From the NCBI RefSeq assembly GCF_020742345.1, contig NZ_DYXC01000002.1, positions 1-27,470 on the forward strand: a stretch of 27,470 nucleotides of DNA, read 5' to 3'. Both the position numbers and the translations under genes were made by a program. Numbering within the stretch: the first letter of the stretch is position 1; each line of letters begins with the position of its first letter. This stretch comes from Enteractinococcus helveticum (GTDB lineage: Bacteria; Actinomycetota; Actinomycetes; Actinomycetales; Micrococcaceae). The notes under the pieces were generated by a model. It was given only the letters and a program-made list of their open reading frames with translations, ran no database searches and was not told the origin of the DNA. Below are positions 7,675 through 16,119 of the stretch, in pieces.

Positions 7675-8865
7675 ATGCAAACCAATATTGAATCCACCCT
7701 GTATGCGGCAGATTTTTGGGGTTATGAACAACAGCTCACCGACGCCGAACGGTCCGTGCTGCAACGCCTGCGCAGGTTTTTGGAAGAAGAAGCCGCCCCG
7801 GTGATCAATGATTACTGGGAGCGTGGCGAAACCCCGGTGCACTTGCGCGAGGGCCTGGCCGGGCTTGACCTTGTTGACCCGGCAGAATTGCGCGCGGCCG
7901 GGGAATCCCCGAGGGGCCTGTTTGTTGGGTTTCGTAATTATGAGTTGTCGCGCACCGATAGTTCACTGGGTATTTTATTCGGTGGTCAGGCGGGCATGTT
8001 CCGCACCGTTGTTCGCGATGGTGGCAGCCCCGAGCAGGTCGAGCAGTGGGATGAGGCCATTAAGGATTTCTCGATGACCGGCTGTTTTGCGCTGACGGAA
8101 CCAGATCACGGCTCCGATGTTGCACGCGGGTTGGAAACCACCGCACGCTTTGAGCATGGCACCTGGATACTCAACGGTGCCAAGCGTTGGATCGGCAACG
8201 CAGCGCTGTCCGAGTACATGGCCGTGGTTGCAAAGGACGTGGCAGACGGGCAAGCCAAAATCTTCTTGGCAAGAACCGATGATCCAGGAGTACGGCTGAC
8301 AAAAATTGCGGGCAAAACTTCGGTTCGGATGGTCAACAACTCCAACATCGACCTGACTGAGGTTCCGGTGCCTGAGGCTTACCGTCTGAAACGCGTGAAT
8401 TCCTTTGACGATATTAACCGTATTTTCCGTACCCTGCGCCCCGACGTCGTCTGGAATGCTGCCGGCCTGCAAGCTGGCGTGTACGAGGCCGCGTTGGCAT
8501 ATGCAAAACAGCGAGAGCAATTCGGCAAACCGATCGCTGGCTTCCAGCTCATCCAAGAAAAACTGACTCGCATGCTTGGTAACGCCGCAGCCTCCCTGGG
8601 GGTTGCGGTACGCATCACTGAGCTCCAAGAGCGGGACGCGTGCCGGGATGAGGACGCTGCGCTGGCGAAAATGTGGGTCTGTGACAGGATGCGGGAAACT
8701 GTTGCCCTCGGCCGTGAAATTGGCGGCGGCAACGGTATTGTACTGGACTACAACCTCGCGCGGTTTTTCGCCGACGCCGAGTCACTGTATACCTTTGAGG
8801 GCACCCGTGAGGTCAACGCCCTGATCGTGGGCCGCGCGATCACCGGGGTTTCGGCTTTCGTCTAA
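7675..8865 (+). CDS. phdD: Acyl-CoA dehydrogenase, glutaryl-CoA dehydrogenase-like (PhdD-like)
   Basis: A 396-residue FAD-dependent acyl-CoA dehydrogenase. It shows the FAD/substrate motif CFALTEPDHGSD, WILNGAKRWIGNA, and YTFEGTREVN with Glu375 as the expected catalytic base, as in glutaryl-CoA dehydrogenase. I chose ATG 7675; GTG 7663, overlapping the amidohydrolase stop, would add four residues, and neither has a strong ribosome site. It probably oxidises saturated side chains (dihydrocinnamoyl-, hydrocoumaroyl-CoA) to the unsaturated esters, which would let the operon use hydrocinnamates as well as cinnamates. Last gene of the operon. Confidence 0.82.
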   Translation: MQTNIESTLYAADFWGYEQQLTDAERSVLQRLRRFLEEEAAPVINDYWERGETPVHLREGLAGLDLVDPAELRAAGESPRGLFVGFRNYELSRTDSSLGILFGGQAGMFRTVVRDGGSPEQVEQWDEAIKDFSMTGCFALTEPDHGSDVARGLETTARFEHGTWILNGAKRWIGNAALSEYMAVVAKDVADGQAKIFLARTDDPGVRLTKIAGKTSVRMVNNSNIDLTEVPVPEAYRLKRVNSFDDINRIFRTLRPDVVWNAAGLQAGVYEAALAYAKQREQFGKPIAGFQLIQEKLTRMLGNAAASLGVAVRITELQERDACRDEDAALAKMWVCDRMRETVALGREIGGGNGIVLDYNLARFFADAESLYTFEGTREVNALIVGRAITGVSAFV

Positions 8866-8893
8866 TACTCAGTGGCGCGTCATCAGCATGCAA

Positions 8894-8935
8894 CATGTTG
8901 GCGGCCACCCACGGTTGTGAGTCGCCGCCAACGTG
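8894..8935. terminator. Hairpin between convergent operons
   Basis: CATGTTGGCGGC (8894-8905) pairs with GCCGCCAACGTG (8924-8935) over 12 positions with one G-T wobble, around an 18-base loop. It lies in the 79-base gap between the converging dehydrogenase and ThDP-enzyme genes. No clear T-run is present on either side, so it is called as a likely bidirectional terminator from position and stability. Confidence 0.55.
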
Positions 8936-8944
8936 CTGGACTGG

Positions 8945-10642
8945 TTACTCGTTCTCAGTAAAACTGTGGGCCAGAACCCACGACGGGAATGACGTGATCT
9001 TGGCGTCAATGACCAACGGACGATCTCTTGGACCGTCGACCCAGTTGCGTACCGCATCCAAATCAGAAGCTTGACGCACTGTGATGGCTTGGCAGCCATA
9101 GCCTCGTGCAACCGCAGCGATATCGGTTTCTGGGAACACCACGGTATCCAGGTTGCTGGTTTCATGGATGAAGTGATGGACTTCTGCACTATAGGCGTCG
9201 TCGTTATATACCACCACGACCAGCGGGATTTTATGGCGGACAGCCGTATCGAGTTCGACGTGCGACATCATGAAGCCGCCATCCCCGACGCCGGCGATCG
9301 CGATACGATCAGGCAGTGCAAATGCTGCGCCAATCACCGTGGACAGGGCCAACCCGATAGATTGGAAACCTAATGACAGGCTGTAGCCCAGGTTGTCGGG
9401 CACCCGGAAGTGCATGGCCGGGTAGGCGTTGAAGTTCCCGCCGTCCGGGGCTACCACGCGGTCCATTGGCAGCATCTCGTCGAGAATATTCGTCAGCGTG
9501 CGCGGGTCGATTTTGCCCCGGTGAGATTTGCCGGCAGGCTCTGAATTATCCTCATAAGCCTGATCACGCCAATGCAGTGATGCGGCAAGGCGTTCTTTGA
9601 CCTGCGTGGTGCGGTATCCGGTGCGTGGGGTGCCGTCGAGGCTTTCTACTAGCTTGTCGCGGATCGCTTGTGCTGTTAGGGCTGCGTCGCCAAGAATCGT
9701 GGCGCTTACCGGATAGTGTTTGCCGAATGCGGTGGCATCGTCGTCGATCTGAATGACGGTCTTGTTCTGTAACAGTGTGCCATCACGGGTGGTCCAACGG
9801 TTCAGCGCTGCCCCAAAGACGACGAGCAGATCGGCTTCGTGTACGAGCTCTGCGGCGCCGTCGGTGGCGAACCCACCCATGGCGTCCATGTGCCATGGAT
9901 CCTCGTTGAATAAGCCGCGCCCGACCGCCGATGTGGTCAGCAGCGCTCCAGATAACTCGGCGACCTGGCGCAACGGTGCTACCGCTTGTGCCCCGCCACG
10001 ACCCGCCAGAATCACGGGCCGTTGCGCATCGGTAAGCATCCGGCTGACTGAGGCGACTGCATCGGCAGAGGCAACCGCGGGTGCCGGTAGTTGCGGCGGT
10101 GCAATATTGGTTAGGAGTTGTTCTTGATCTTTGGACAGTTCAGACTCCTGAATATCAAGTGGCATGGACAACACAACGGGCACCCGGTTCATTTTGGCTC
10201 GAGTGATGGCTCGTATGGTGTCGGTGACGGCTCGAGCAGGCGAGTGCAGGCGTTCGGCGATGGCACCCATGCCTTCAATCACGGCGTCCTGGTCAATCCA
10301 GAAGTTGGAGCCATACTCGCCCCCCGGGGTATCCCCGGAGATAACTAACAACGGAGTGTGGGCTTTGACTGCTTCGCCAATGCCGGTGAGGGCATTTGAC
10401 AGACCACAGCCTTGATGCACGGTGACCACCGAGAGTTTGCCGGAGGCTCGAGCATAGGCGTCGGCCATACACGCCGCACCCATTTCATGACGGGTCGCAG
10501 TGAATTGTGGGTGTTGGCCATCAGGGCCGGCGGCTTCTAAGAGCGCATTGGTTGCCCGGAAATTTCCAGAGCCGACAACGCCGAACACGTGTGCGGCCCC
10601 CATTCGGGCGATGGTTTGGCCTACTGCCTGACTGACTTTCAT
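8945..10642 (-). CDS. ThDP-dependent 2-keto-acid decarboxylase/lyase, substrate unknown
   Basis: A 565-residue member of the acetolactate synthase/benzoylformate decarboxylase superfamily. It has an N-terminal pyrimidine-binding domain with catalytic Glu53 (ATRHEMGA), a central domain, and a C-terminal diphosphate-binding domain with the motif from GDG (453-455) to NDD. The start ATG at 10642 is preferred over an upstream in-frame ATG at 10711 that lies inside the SBP2 gene; GGGAG precedes it closely. Transcribed 43 bases after receptor SBP2. In an aromatic island a benzoylformate-type decarboxylase or an aryl carboligase is plausible, but I cannot separate these from acetolactate synthase-like functions. 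No small regulatory subunit gene lies beside it, which argues against ilvB. Confidence 0.78.
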   Translation of the reverse strand: MKVSQAVGQTIARMGAAHVFGVVGSGNFRATNALLEAAGPDGQHPQFTATRHEMGAACMADAYARASGKLSVVTVHQGCGLSNALTGIGEAVKAHTPLLVISGDTPGGEYGSNFWIDQDAVIEGMGAIAERLHSPARAVTDTIRAITRAKMNRVPVVLSMPLDIQESELSKDQEQLLTNIAPPQLPAPAVASADAVASVSRMLTDAQRPVILAGRGGAQAVAPLRQVAELSGALLTTSAVGRGLFNEDPWHMDAMGGFATDGAAELVHEADLLVVFGAALNRWTTRDGTLLQNKTVIQIDDDATAFGKHYPVSATILGDAALTAQAIRDKLVESLDGTPRTGYRTTQVKERLAASLHWRDQAYEDNSEPAGKSHRGKIDPRTLTNILDEMLPMDRVVAPDGGNFNAYPAMHFRVPDNLGYSLSLGFQSIGLALSTVIGAAFALPDRIAIAGVGDGGFMMSHVELDTAVRHKIPLVVVVYNDDAYSAEVHHFIHETSNLDTVVFPETDIAAVARGYGCQAITVRQASDLDAVRNWVDGPRDRPLVIDAKITSFPSWVLAHSFTENE

Positions 10643-10685
10643 GACTCCCTTTTGTGGATGTGTTTTCGTATTATTGTGTGGTGAA

Positions 10686-11672
10686 TTACTGCTCAGGCAG
10701 CAGTGCATCAAGGTCTGGTTCCTCGGTGAGGTAGCCGTGCTCCTTGGCGGATCGGCCGAGATCCTCTAAGCCTTCGCGAGTAAACTCTGGCGTGAACCGG
10801 GGCAGCTGGATGCGTTGTAAGATTTCTTCGTCGATTTCGGTGTAGGTCGCTACAATCTCACGGACCTCGTCTGGATTTTCATCAGCGTATTCCAATCCGC
10901 GGTTGATCGCGTTGCGGAAGCTTTCGACAAGTTCTGGATTATCTTCGACGGTCTCGGATCGTGTGAAGTAGCCACCGGTATCGAGTTCGGGGTGGGCTTC
11001 TGCATAGGGTGAAGAGACGACTTTCAAACCGGCGTCCTGGGCTTGGGTGAGGTACGGCTCGGCCAACAGGGCGGCTTCAACGTTGCCGTTTTCGACTGCC
11101 GCTTCTGCTTCACCGAATGCCAGTTCGAGAAATTCGATATCGGCACCATCGCCACCAGCGTTATCGACGGCCAATCGGGTGGCAATATCGCCAATGTTAT
11201 TCAATTGGTTTGAGGTGGATTGGGTAAGATCAGCGGTGGATTCGACTTCTGAGTCTTCAGCGACGACGATGCCAATATTATCGGCACCAGGTTCCCCGGT
11301 GGTGGTCGTACCATTGGCAATAAATTCGACGTCAAGCCCCTGATCGCGGGCGATCATCAGTGAGGCAACATTGAGGAAGGCAAAGTCGTAATCACCTGCG
11401 ACAACCCCGGGCAGGGACACTGCGCCACCGGTGGTTTCGATGATCTCGACGTCGAGGCCTTCTTCTTCGAAAAATCCTTCTTGTACTGCAAGATGCAGCG
11501 GTGCGACGTCGGCGATTGCGATCGCTCCGACGGTGACTTCTTGTAGTTCGCCTTCTGGAGTCGATGCTGCATCCTGGTTGGCGTTGGAGTCTCCATTGCA
11601 CGCTGCCAGTGTCAACGCGAGAACGCTTCCGGTCAAACCCGCTGTGACGGCTCGGACGAGTTTTTTAGTCAT
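10686..11672 (-). CDS. NMT1/TauA-like ABC substrate-binding lipoprotein (SBP2)
   Basis: A 328-residue receptor with a lipoprotein signal peptide (MTKK, hydrophobic core, lipobox LAAC with Cys25). It shares the family blocks with SBP4 especially closely: VAPLHLAVQEGFFEEEGLDV and TTGEPG are nearly identical in both. No good ribosome site precedes the ATG, so the start could be poorly translated or the leader very short. It heads a two-gene unit with the ThDP enzyme, which suggests that it captures that enzyme's substrate or a precursor. No transporter core is adjacent. Confidence 0.87.
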   Translation of the reverse strand: MTKKLVRAVTAGLTGSVLALTLAACNGDSNANQDAASTPEGELQEVTVGAIAIADVAPLHLAVQEGFFEEEGLDVEIIETTGGAVSLPGVVAGDYDFAFLNVASLMIARDQGLDVEFIANGTTTTGEPGADNIGIVVAEDSEVESTADLTQSTSNQLNNIGDIATRLAVDNAGGDGADIEFLELAFGEAEAAVENGNVEAALLAEPYLTQAQDAGLKVVSSPYAEAHPELDTGGYFTRSETVEDNPELVESFRNAINRGLEYADENPDEVREIVATYTEIDEEILQRIQLPRFTPEFTREGLEDLGRSAKEHGYLTEEPDLDALLPEQ

Positions 11673-11730
11673 GCCATTAAATCTATGGCCTACATCACAG
11701 TGCGTCTACGAATGCATATCAATCTATCGC

Positions 11731-11745
11731 ATAAACTTTGCTTAT
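11731..11745. promoter_or_regulatory. Possible LysR box (T-N11-A) between LysR and SBP2
   Basis: ATAA-N7-TTAT, extending to CATAA/TTATG one base outwards, gives an interrupted dyad that satisfies the T-N11-A rule of LysR-family sites. It overlaps the LysR stop codon and lies 59 bases before the SBP2 start. A LysR regulator acting on the next gene downstream on its own strand would need such a site here. Confidence 0.4.
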
Positions 11746-12629
11746 GTATTGGTGAGGTGTGGATCGCGCAGTGTCTCGATCACGAGATGCACAAACCACG
11801 CCGAGGCACGCGACCTGGGAGTCTTTGCAAAATACGCGCGAACTGCTGTCTGGGTTGCTACTTCATCGATCTTCCAAATATCAAGGTTTTCTTGGGAATG
11901 CCAGGTGTTGATGAGGTCTTCGGGGACGAATCCGACCAGATCCGTTGAAGCCACGAGGTTAGGAATAGCGGCAAAGGTGTTCACCACGATGGAACCAGGA
12001 GGAACCGGTGTGAGATGTTTTTCCATCAGGGTGTGCCCGGTAAAAGTCGTCACGGCGACCCGTGGATGATTCCTGAGATCTTCCAAACTGGGTCCGGGGT
12101 CTGCAAATAAGCCACGACGGGTAATGCACAGATAGTCACCCAGTTGTAGGACTACTGATCGAATGTCATTGTTCAGCTCTGTCGATAAGATGGCAAGGTC
12201 GAGCTCTCCGCTTTCGAGCTGATCAGCGACACTTTCGGTATGTGGTCCGATAACCTCCAGTTGCGCCTGTGGAGCCGTTGACCGCATGACTTGGCTCAAA
12301 CGTGGGAGGAAGACCTGTTGGCCAATATCGGTCAGTGCGATTCGAAAGGTTGCGGTTGTGGTGTACGGATCAAATGCGATCAGACCCCTCACCGCTGCAT
12401 CGGCCTGGTGAACATGCTCGGAAGTGTCGCGATACAGCTGCAGGGCAACCCTGGTCGGGGTGATGCCGCGACCTTCTTTGACGAACAAGTCATCCTTAAT
12501 AACCTTGCGCAGCCTATTGATACTTTGTGAAATGGCCGGCTGACTCATCTGCAGTTTCTCTGCTGCAGCGGTAATGGTGCCTTGCTCGATGACGGCGGCG
12601 AGCACGCGTAAGAGATTGAGATCGAACAT
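11742..12629 (-). CDS. LysR-family transcriptional regulator
   Basis: A 295-residue LysR protein. The winged helix-turn-helix is at residues 1-60 (DLNLLRVLAAVIEQGTITAA, then LQMSQPAISQSINRLR), followed by an effector-binding domain of normal length. I chose ATG 12629 because the domain begins there; ATG 12647 and GTG 12662 are in frame, but they fall at the edge of or inside the 12648-12680 hairpin. No start has a clear ribosome site. It is transcribed in the same direction as SBP2 and the ThDP enzyme, unlike the usual divergent arrangement, and probably controls them. The inducer is unknown. Confidence 0.83.
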   Translation of the reverse strand: MFDLNLLRVLAAVIEQGTITAAAEKLQMSQPAISQSINRLRKVIKDDLFVKEGRGITPTRVALQLYRDTSEHVHQADAAVRGLIAFDPYTTTATFRIALTDIGQQVFLPRLSQVMRSTAPQAQLEVIGPHTESVADQLESGELDLAILSTELNNDIRSVVLQLGDYLCITRRGLFADPGPSLEDLRNHPRVAVTTFTGHTLMEKHLTPVPPGSIVVNTFAAIPNLVASTDLVGFVPEDLINTWHSQENLDIWKIDEVATQTAVRAYFAKTPRSRASAWFVHLVIETLRDPHLTNT

Positions 12630-12647
12630 ATAGCCATTCTTGCCCAT

Positions 12648-12680
12648 CCCGGATGCGACCACGGTCTAGTCGCATCCGGG
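12648..12680. terminator. Strong hairpin after SBP3, before LysR
   Basis: CCCGGATGCGAC (12648-12659) pairs perfectly with GTCGCATCCGGG (12669-12680) around a 9-base loop. It lies 44 bases after the SBP3 stop on the minus strand and 19 bases before the LysR ATG. No T-run follows. Likely terminator of the reductase-P450-SBP3 operon, or else a structured LysR leader. Confidence 0.55.
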
Positions 12681-12723
12681 CATGCACGTGCGGAACGGGA
12701 ACACCCGCCCCGCACTTCAGCAG

Positions 12724-13707
12724 TTATTCCACAACAAGTTCGGCCACATCAAGCGGACCGGAGGTAATACCGTATTCCTCCATGAGGTCAGCACCGTATT
12801 GCAGTGCATCGATATTCAACTCGGTGTCGTAGTGCGGCAGCGTGAGCTCTTCGGCCACAGCATCATCAATCTCTGTGTATTGCGGGACGAGCTCTAAGTG
12901 CAGGTCATGGTTGCCTTGGAGGTCTTCAGATGACTGGCTCAGCGCTTGTCTGAAAGCAGCAATGACTTCCGGGTTTTGTTCCGCGAATTCTCTAGTCGTG
13001 ACCCATCCGCCCACCGGCATATCGGCTGCTGGTCCAGCAAACATATCGCCAATGCGTTTCAAACCGGATTGTTTGGAAATGGTCTGGAACGGCTCGACCT
13101 GCCAGATTGCATCGACATTACCGTTGGCTACCGCAGGGGCCATATCAGGGTTCGGCATCTCCACCAGGTCCACACTGTCCGGGCTGAGTCCAAGCTCTTC
13201 AAGTTGTGCATACACGGACACCGTACCGATGTTTTGCAGGTTATTGACCGCAAAGCTCTTGCCTTCAATATCGGCGAAGTCCTCGATATCAGAGTCTTCT
13301 GCAACGAAAATACCGTGATCGTCCTTGGCGACGTCGTTCCCTGAAATCAGTACGACCGGTAATCCTTGCTCAGCAGCCAACAGCATCGAAGTGTAGTTAC
13401 TGTACAGAATGTCGACGTCACCAGAGATGAGCGAAGGGATAGCTGCTGCGCCGCCCTCTGTTTGTGTCATTTCAGCATTGATACCTTGTTCTTCCAAATA
13501 ACCAGCTTGATCGGCGTGCACGATAGTCGAGGTATGCACCAGCGGGAAATAGCCGATGTTGACCGTTTCCAGTCCTTGCGAATCAGTAGGTGAAACGTCG
13601 TCGGCGGCGCTGGACGAGCCACACGCTGATAAGACAAGCGCGCCGATTGCTGCAGCACCGACGAGCAGCGAGCGTTTTTTGGCAGGGTGAGACTGGGACA
13701 TGGGCAT
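12724..13707 (-). CDS. NMT1/TauA-like ABC substrate-binding lipoprotein (SBP3)
   Basis: A 327-residue receptor. The start ATG at 13707 follows AGGAG at 7 bases. The lipoprotein signal peptide has two lysines and an arginine, a hydrophobic core and lipobox LSAC with Cys29. Family blocks are present (NIGYFPLVHTSTIVHADQAG, GGAAAIPSLISGDVDILYSN), but the binding-site stretch differs from SBP1, 2 and 4, in keeping with a different ligand. It is the third gene of the reductase-P450-SBP3 unit, 43 bases after the P450, which suggests that it captures the P450 substrate, perhaps a methoxybenzoate (inference). Confidence 0.88.
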   Translation of the reverse strand: MPMSQSHPAKKRSLLVGAAAIGALVLSACGSSSAADDVSPTDSQGLETVNIGYFPLVHTSTIVHADQAGYLEEQGINAEMTQTEGGAAAIPSLISGDVDILYSNYTSMLLAAEQGLPVVLISGNDVAKDDHGIFVAEDSDIEDFADIEGKSFAVNNLQNIGTVSVYAQLEELGLSPDSVDLVEMPNPDMAPAVANGNVDAIWQVEPFQTISKQSGLKRIGDMFAGPAADMPVGGWVTTREFAEQNPEVIAAFRQALSQSSEDLQGNHDLHLELVPQYTEIDDAVAEELTLPHYDTELNIDALQYGADLMEEYGITSGPLDVAELVVE

Positions 13708-13750
13708 GAGAAGGCTCCTAGTAGGCGAAAAGTAATGAATAGGGTGGGGC

Positions 13751-15040
13751 TTATGCCGGAATGAGGCGAATCGGCAGGGACTTCCAGCCGATCAGCGTGT
13801 TGTTGATCTTGCGTTTCGGTGGGGCGGTAAATTCGATGCGCTCCACACGCTCAATGATGGCTTCCATGACGCAGGATGCTTCCAGACGCGCGACGTGTTG
13901 ACCCACGCACTGGTGCACGCCACTGCCAAAGGCGACGTGACCGGAAGGATCACGATCCAGATCGAAGGCATCGGGGTTCTTCCAGCGGCGCGGATCACGG
14001 TTTGCTGCACCCAAGAACATCAGGACTTTCTGATTCGCCGGCAGGGTCGTGTTACCGATCTGCACTTGCGTCGTCGTAGTTCTAAAGAACGTCTGGACGG
14101 GGGACTCAAGACGAAGGGTTTCTTCAAAGACACGGCGCACCAGTTGCGGGTTTTCGCGGAGGCGAGCGTATTGGTCTGGATTGGAAGCCAGATGGTACAG
14201 CACCGCAGAAATACCGTATACCGTGGTGTCGACTCCGGCGGTGAGCAGTGAGCGTACGATTAACGGGGCTTGTTCTTCGGTAATGTGGCGCTGATCAGCG
14301 GCTTTCCAAATGTCTTCGCCAAATCCTTGATCGCTCAATGCTTCGCGGGGGCACTGATTGCCAATCCACTCCAACACCGGGCCGATGGTGTCCAGTTCAT
14401 CGGTGACTAATCGGTTGCGTGGCCCAAAGGCGTTGAACGCAAAGTTTCCATAGGGCAGTAGATTTTCAAGGCCCCCGTGTTGTAGCCCGACGGCGTCCGG
14501 GAAGACGCTGAGTGGATAGACTTCAGAGATCTCGGTGACCGCATCCAATGCGATTGCGCCGTCATCGGTGCTGTATTGGCCGCCCGTCAACAGTCCGTCG
14601 ATCAATTCGTGGGCGGTTTTGCGCCAGTCCGTGTGGTATTGGCGCAGTTTTCTGGCGCCCAAGATCTTTTCGAGCACGGCGCGTGGTGCGTCGTGCTGTG
14701 GGGCATCAGCCTCCAGGAGCAGCGATGGCGTTCGCCAGGGTTTTTCGGAGTTGAAGTTGGCCAGCCCGACCCCCGCCGCGCTGGAAAAGTGTTGCCAGTT
14801 TTCCAACGTGGAGCGCACGGCATCATAGCGGGCAACGGCATAAATATCGTAGGCGGGGAGGTAGACGACGTCGGCGCCGGCTTCACGCAGTTCTTCGTGC
14901 ATTGCGTACGGACTGGCCAGCGTTGCTTCATCAAAAGGGTCTAGATCAATAATTGGGGCATCGACGTGTCCTTTGGTAGCGGTAGGAGCTGTAGCTGGCA
15001 TGCCGGAGAATGGGCAGCGGTTGGTGGAGTTGACAGGCAT
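13751..15040 (-). CDS. Cytochrome P450, CYP199A-like (para-methoxybenzoate O-demethylase type)
   Basis: A 429-residue soluble P450. The start at ATG 15040 follows AGGAA at 8 bases; longer in-frame versions would run into the reductase gene. Visible: I-helix AGVDTT with Asp271-Thr272, ExxR (ETLR), and heme loop FGSGVHQCVG with Cys378. By memory it aligns well with CYP199A4 of Rhodopseudomonas palustris at a constant +20 offset: Phe202, Phe205 and Phe318 match its substrate-clamping phenylalanines 182, 185 and 298; Arg263 and Ser264 match 243 and 244; Thr267 replaces Ser247. CYP199A enzymes remove the para-methyl group of 4-methoxybenzoate and veratrate, releasing formaldehyde. The partner reductase is encoded 13 bases upstream. 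The exact substrate is inferred. Confidence 0.85.
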   Translation of the reverse strand: MPVNSTNRCPFSGMPATAPTATKGHVDAPIIDLDPFDEATLASPYAMHEELREAGADVVYLPAYDIYAVARYDAVRSTLENWQHFSSAAGVGLANFNSEKPWRTPSLLLEADAPQHDAPRAVLEKILGARKLRQYHTDWRKTAHELIDGLLTGGQYSTDDGAIALDAVTEISEVYPLSVFPDAVGLQHGGLENLLPYGNFAFNAFGPRNRLVTDELDTIGPVLEWIGNQCPREALSDQGFGEDIWKAADQRHITEEQAPLIVRSLLTAGVDTTVYGISAVLYHLASNPDQYARLRENPQLVRRVFEETLRLESPVQTFFRTTTTQVQIGNTTLPANQKVLMFLGAANRDPRRWKNPDAFDLDRDPSGHVAFGSGVHQCVGQHVARLEASCVMEAIIERVERIEFTAPPKRKINNTLIGWKSLPIRLIPA

Positions 15041-15053
15041 TGTGAATAATTCC

Positions 15054-16016
15054 TTATAGGTCAAGAACCAGACGTTTGGACAGTGCACGGGAAACGCACG
15101 GGAACATGCACGTATTTGCGGCGCGTTCGTCGTCGTCAAGAATGGCATCGCGGTGATCGATTTCGCCTTCGACCACTTCGACCTCACAGGTCCCACACAC
15201 GCCTTTGGCACACGATGTGATGACATCAACACCAGCCTCGGCCAGTACCTGGGTTACCGGTGTGGTCCCCGGAGCATGGATGACGCGGCCGCTGCGGTCG
15301 AGCACAATTTCATAGGGCTCAGAACTGACGGTGGCTTCAGCCAGGGTGTTCGTGAATCGTTCGGTCCGCAGGAACTGTGGGGGCAGTTCTTCGGGGCATT
15401 GTTCGGGCAGTGCCTCAAGCATGGCTTCGGGGCCGCACGCATACACCATGGTGTCTTCGGGGAGGGCGCCCAGCCACTGTCGGATCGAAGTCCGGCCGTT
15501 GTCAGCACTGGTGTGCATGGTGACCCGGTTGGGATACTGTTCGGCAAGATTCCGATAAGCCATCCGGTCAGCGGTTTTCCCCAAATACAGCAGTTGCCAT
15601 TCCAGACGAAGTCTTTCGGCCTGCTCGATCATCGGGAGCACCGCGGTAATGCCGATGCCGCCGGCGATGAAACGGTACTGCGTGGCCGGGGCTAGTCGAA
15701 AGTTATTTCGGGGTCCACCAAAACTCACGACATCACCAAGTTGCACTTTGTCGTGGATTTCCATCGACCCGCCGGTGCCACCGTCGTCTCGTTGGACGGC
15801 GATGCGATATTGGTGTGGCGCCCAACGGTCGCCACACAGTGAGTACTGGCGGATTTTGCCGCTGGGCAGTACCACATCAATGTGGGCGCCCGGGGCCCAG
15901 TCTGGCAGCCGAGAGCCATCGGCGCGTTCCAGCACGAACTCCAGCACGCTTGTGGAACGCTCAATGCGATCGACGACCACCAGCTGGTCGGTTCGTGCTG
16001 CGGTCTGCAACGTCAT
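15054..16016 (-). CDS. VanB/phthalate dioxygenase reductase-type electron-transfer protein
   Basis: A 320-residue iron-sulfur flavoreductase. The start ATG at 16016 follows a strong GGAGGT; an in-frame start at 16067 is less likely. Domain order: flavin domain with RQYSL (residues 56-60), NAD-binding domain with IAGGIGITAVLPMI and CGPEAML, then a C-terminal [2Fe-2S] ferredoxin domain with Cys spacing C-X4-C-X2-C-X29-C. This is the single-protein NADH-to-[2Fe-2S] type used by VanA-like oxygenases. Next to it is a P450 instead of a Rieske oxygenase, so it probably supplies electrons to the CYP199A-like enzyme. First gene of the reductase-P450-SBP3 unit. Confidence 0.85.
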   Translation of the reverse strand: MTLQTAARTDQLVVVDRIERSTSVLEFVLERADGSRLPDWAPGAHIDVVLPSGKIRQYSLCGDRWAPHQYRIAVQRDDGGTGGSMEIHDKVQLGDVVSFGGPRNNFRLAPATQYRFIAGGIGITAVLPMIEQAERLRLEWQLLYLGKTADRMAYRNLAEQYPNRVTMHTSADNGRTSIRQWLGALPEDTMVYACGPEAMLEALPEQCPEELPPQFLRTERFTNTLAEATVSSEPYEIVLDRSGRVIHAPGTTPVTQVLAEAGVDVITSCAKGVCGTCEVEVVEGEIDHRDAILDDDERAANTCMFPCVSRALSKRLVLDL

Positions 16017-16075
16017 GATTACCTCCAACGTGCGGCAATGAATATGGAATGTGAGCAATTGTGGCACTCGTCACC

Positions 16076-16109
16076 TATAATGTGGAGCAGATTTTCCAAT
16101 CATCGGAAA
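16076..16109 (+). promoter_or_regulatory. Promoter of the IclR gene with overlapping dyad
   Basis: A perfect -10 TATAAT is at 16076-16081, with no good -35. Downstream, over and just past the expected start point, TTTCC-N7-GGAAA (16093-16109) forms a dyad of the style bound by IclR-family proteins. It lies in the 103-base divergent gap shared with the reductase-P450 operon, so one bound regulator could affect both directions. Binding is inferred. Confidence 0.5.
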
Positions 16110-16119
16110 TGAGGAAATA

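Noticed and set aside
7975..8628. A 217-codon open frame on the - strand.
   Set aside because: It lies opposite the acyl-CoA dehydrogenase, whose motifs and catalytic Glu are intact; there is no ribosome site and no domain.
8945..10642. Housekeeping acetolactate synthase (ilvB).
   Set aside because: No ilvN-type small subunit or ilvC lies nearby, and the gene is paired with an uptake receptor under a LysR regulator.
11431..12069. A 212-codon open frame on the + strand.
   Set aside because: It is antisense to SBP2 and LysR, both with clear family motifs; its translation is Ser/Arg/Thr-rich without any recognisable domain, as expected of a shadow frame.
13751..16016. GcoAB (guaiacol O-demethylase) as the identity of the P450 and reductase.
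   Set aside because: GcoB has its ferredoxin domain at the N-terminus, whereas this reductase has it at the C-terminus. The P450 matches CYP199A at many positions.
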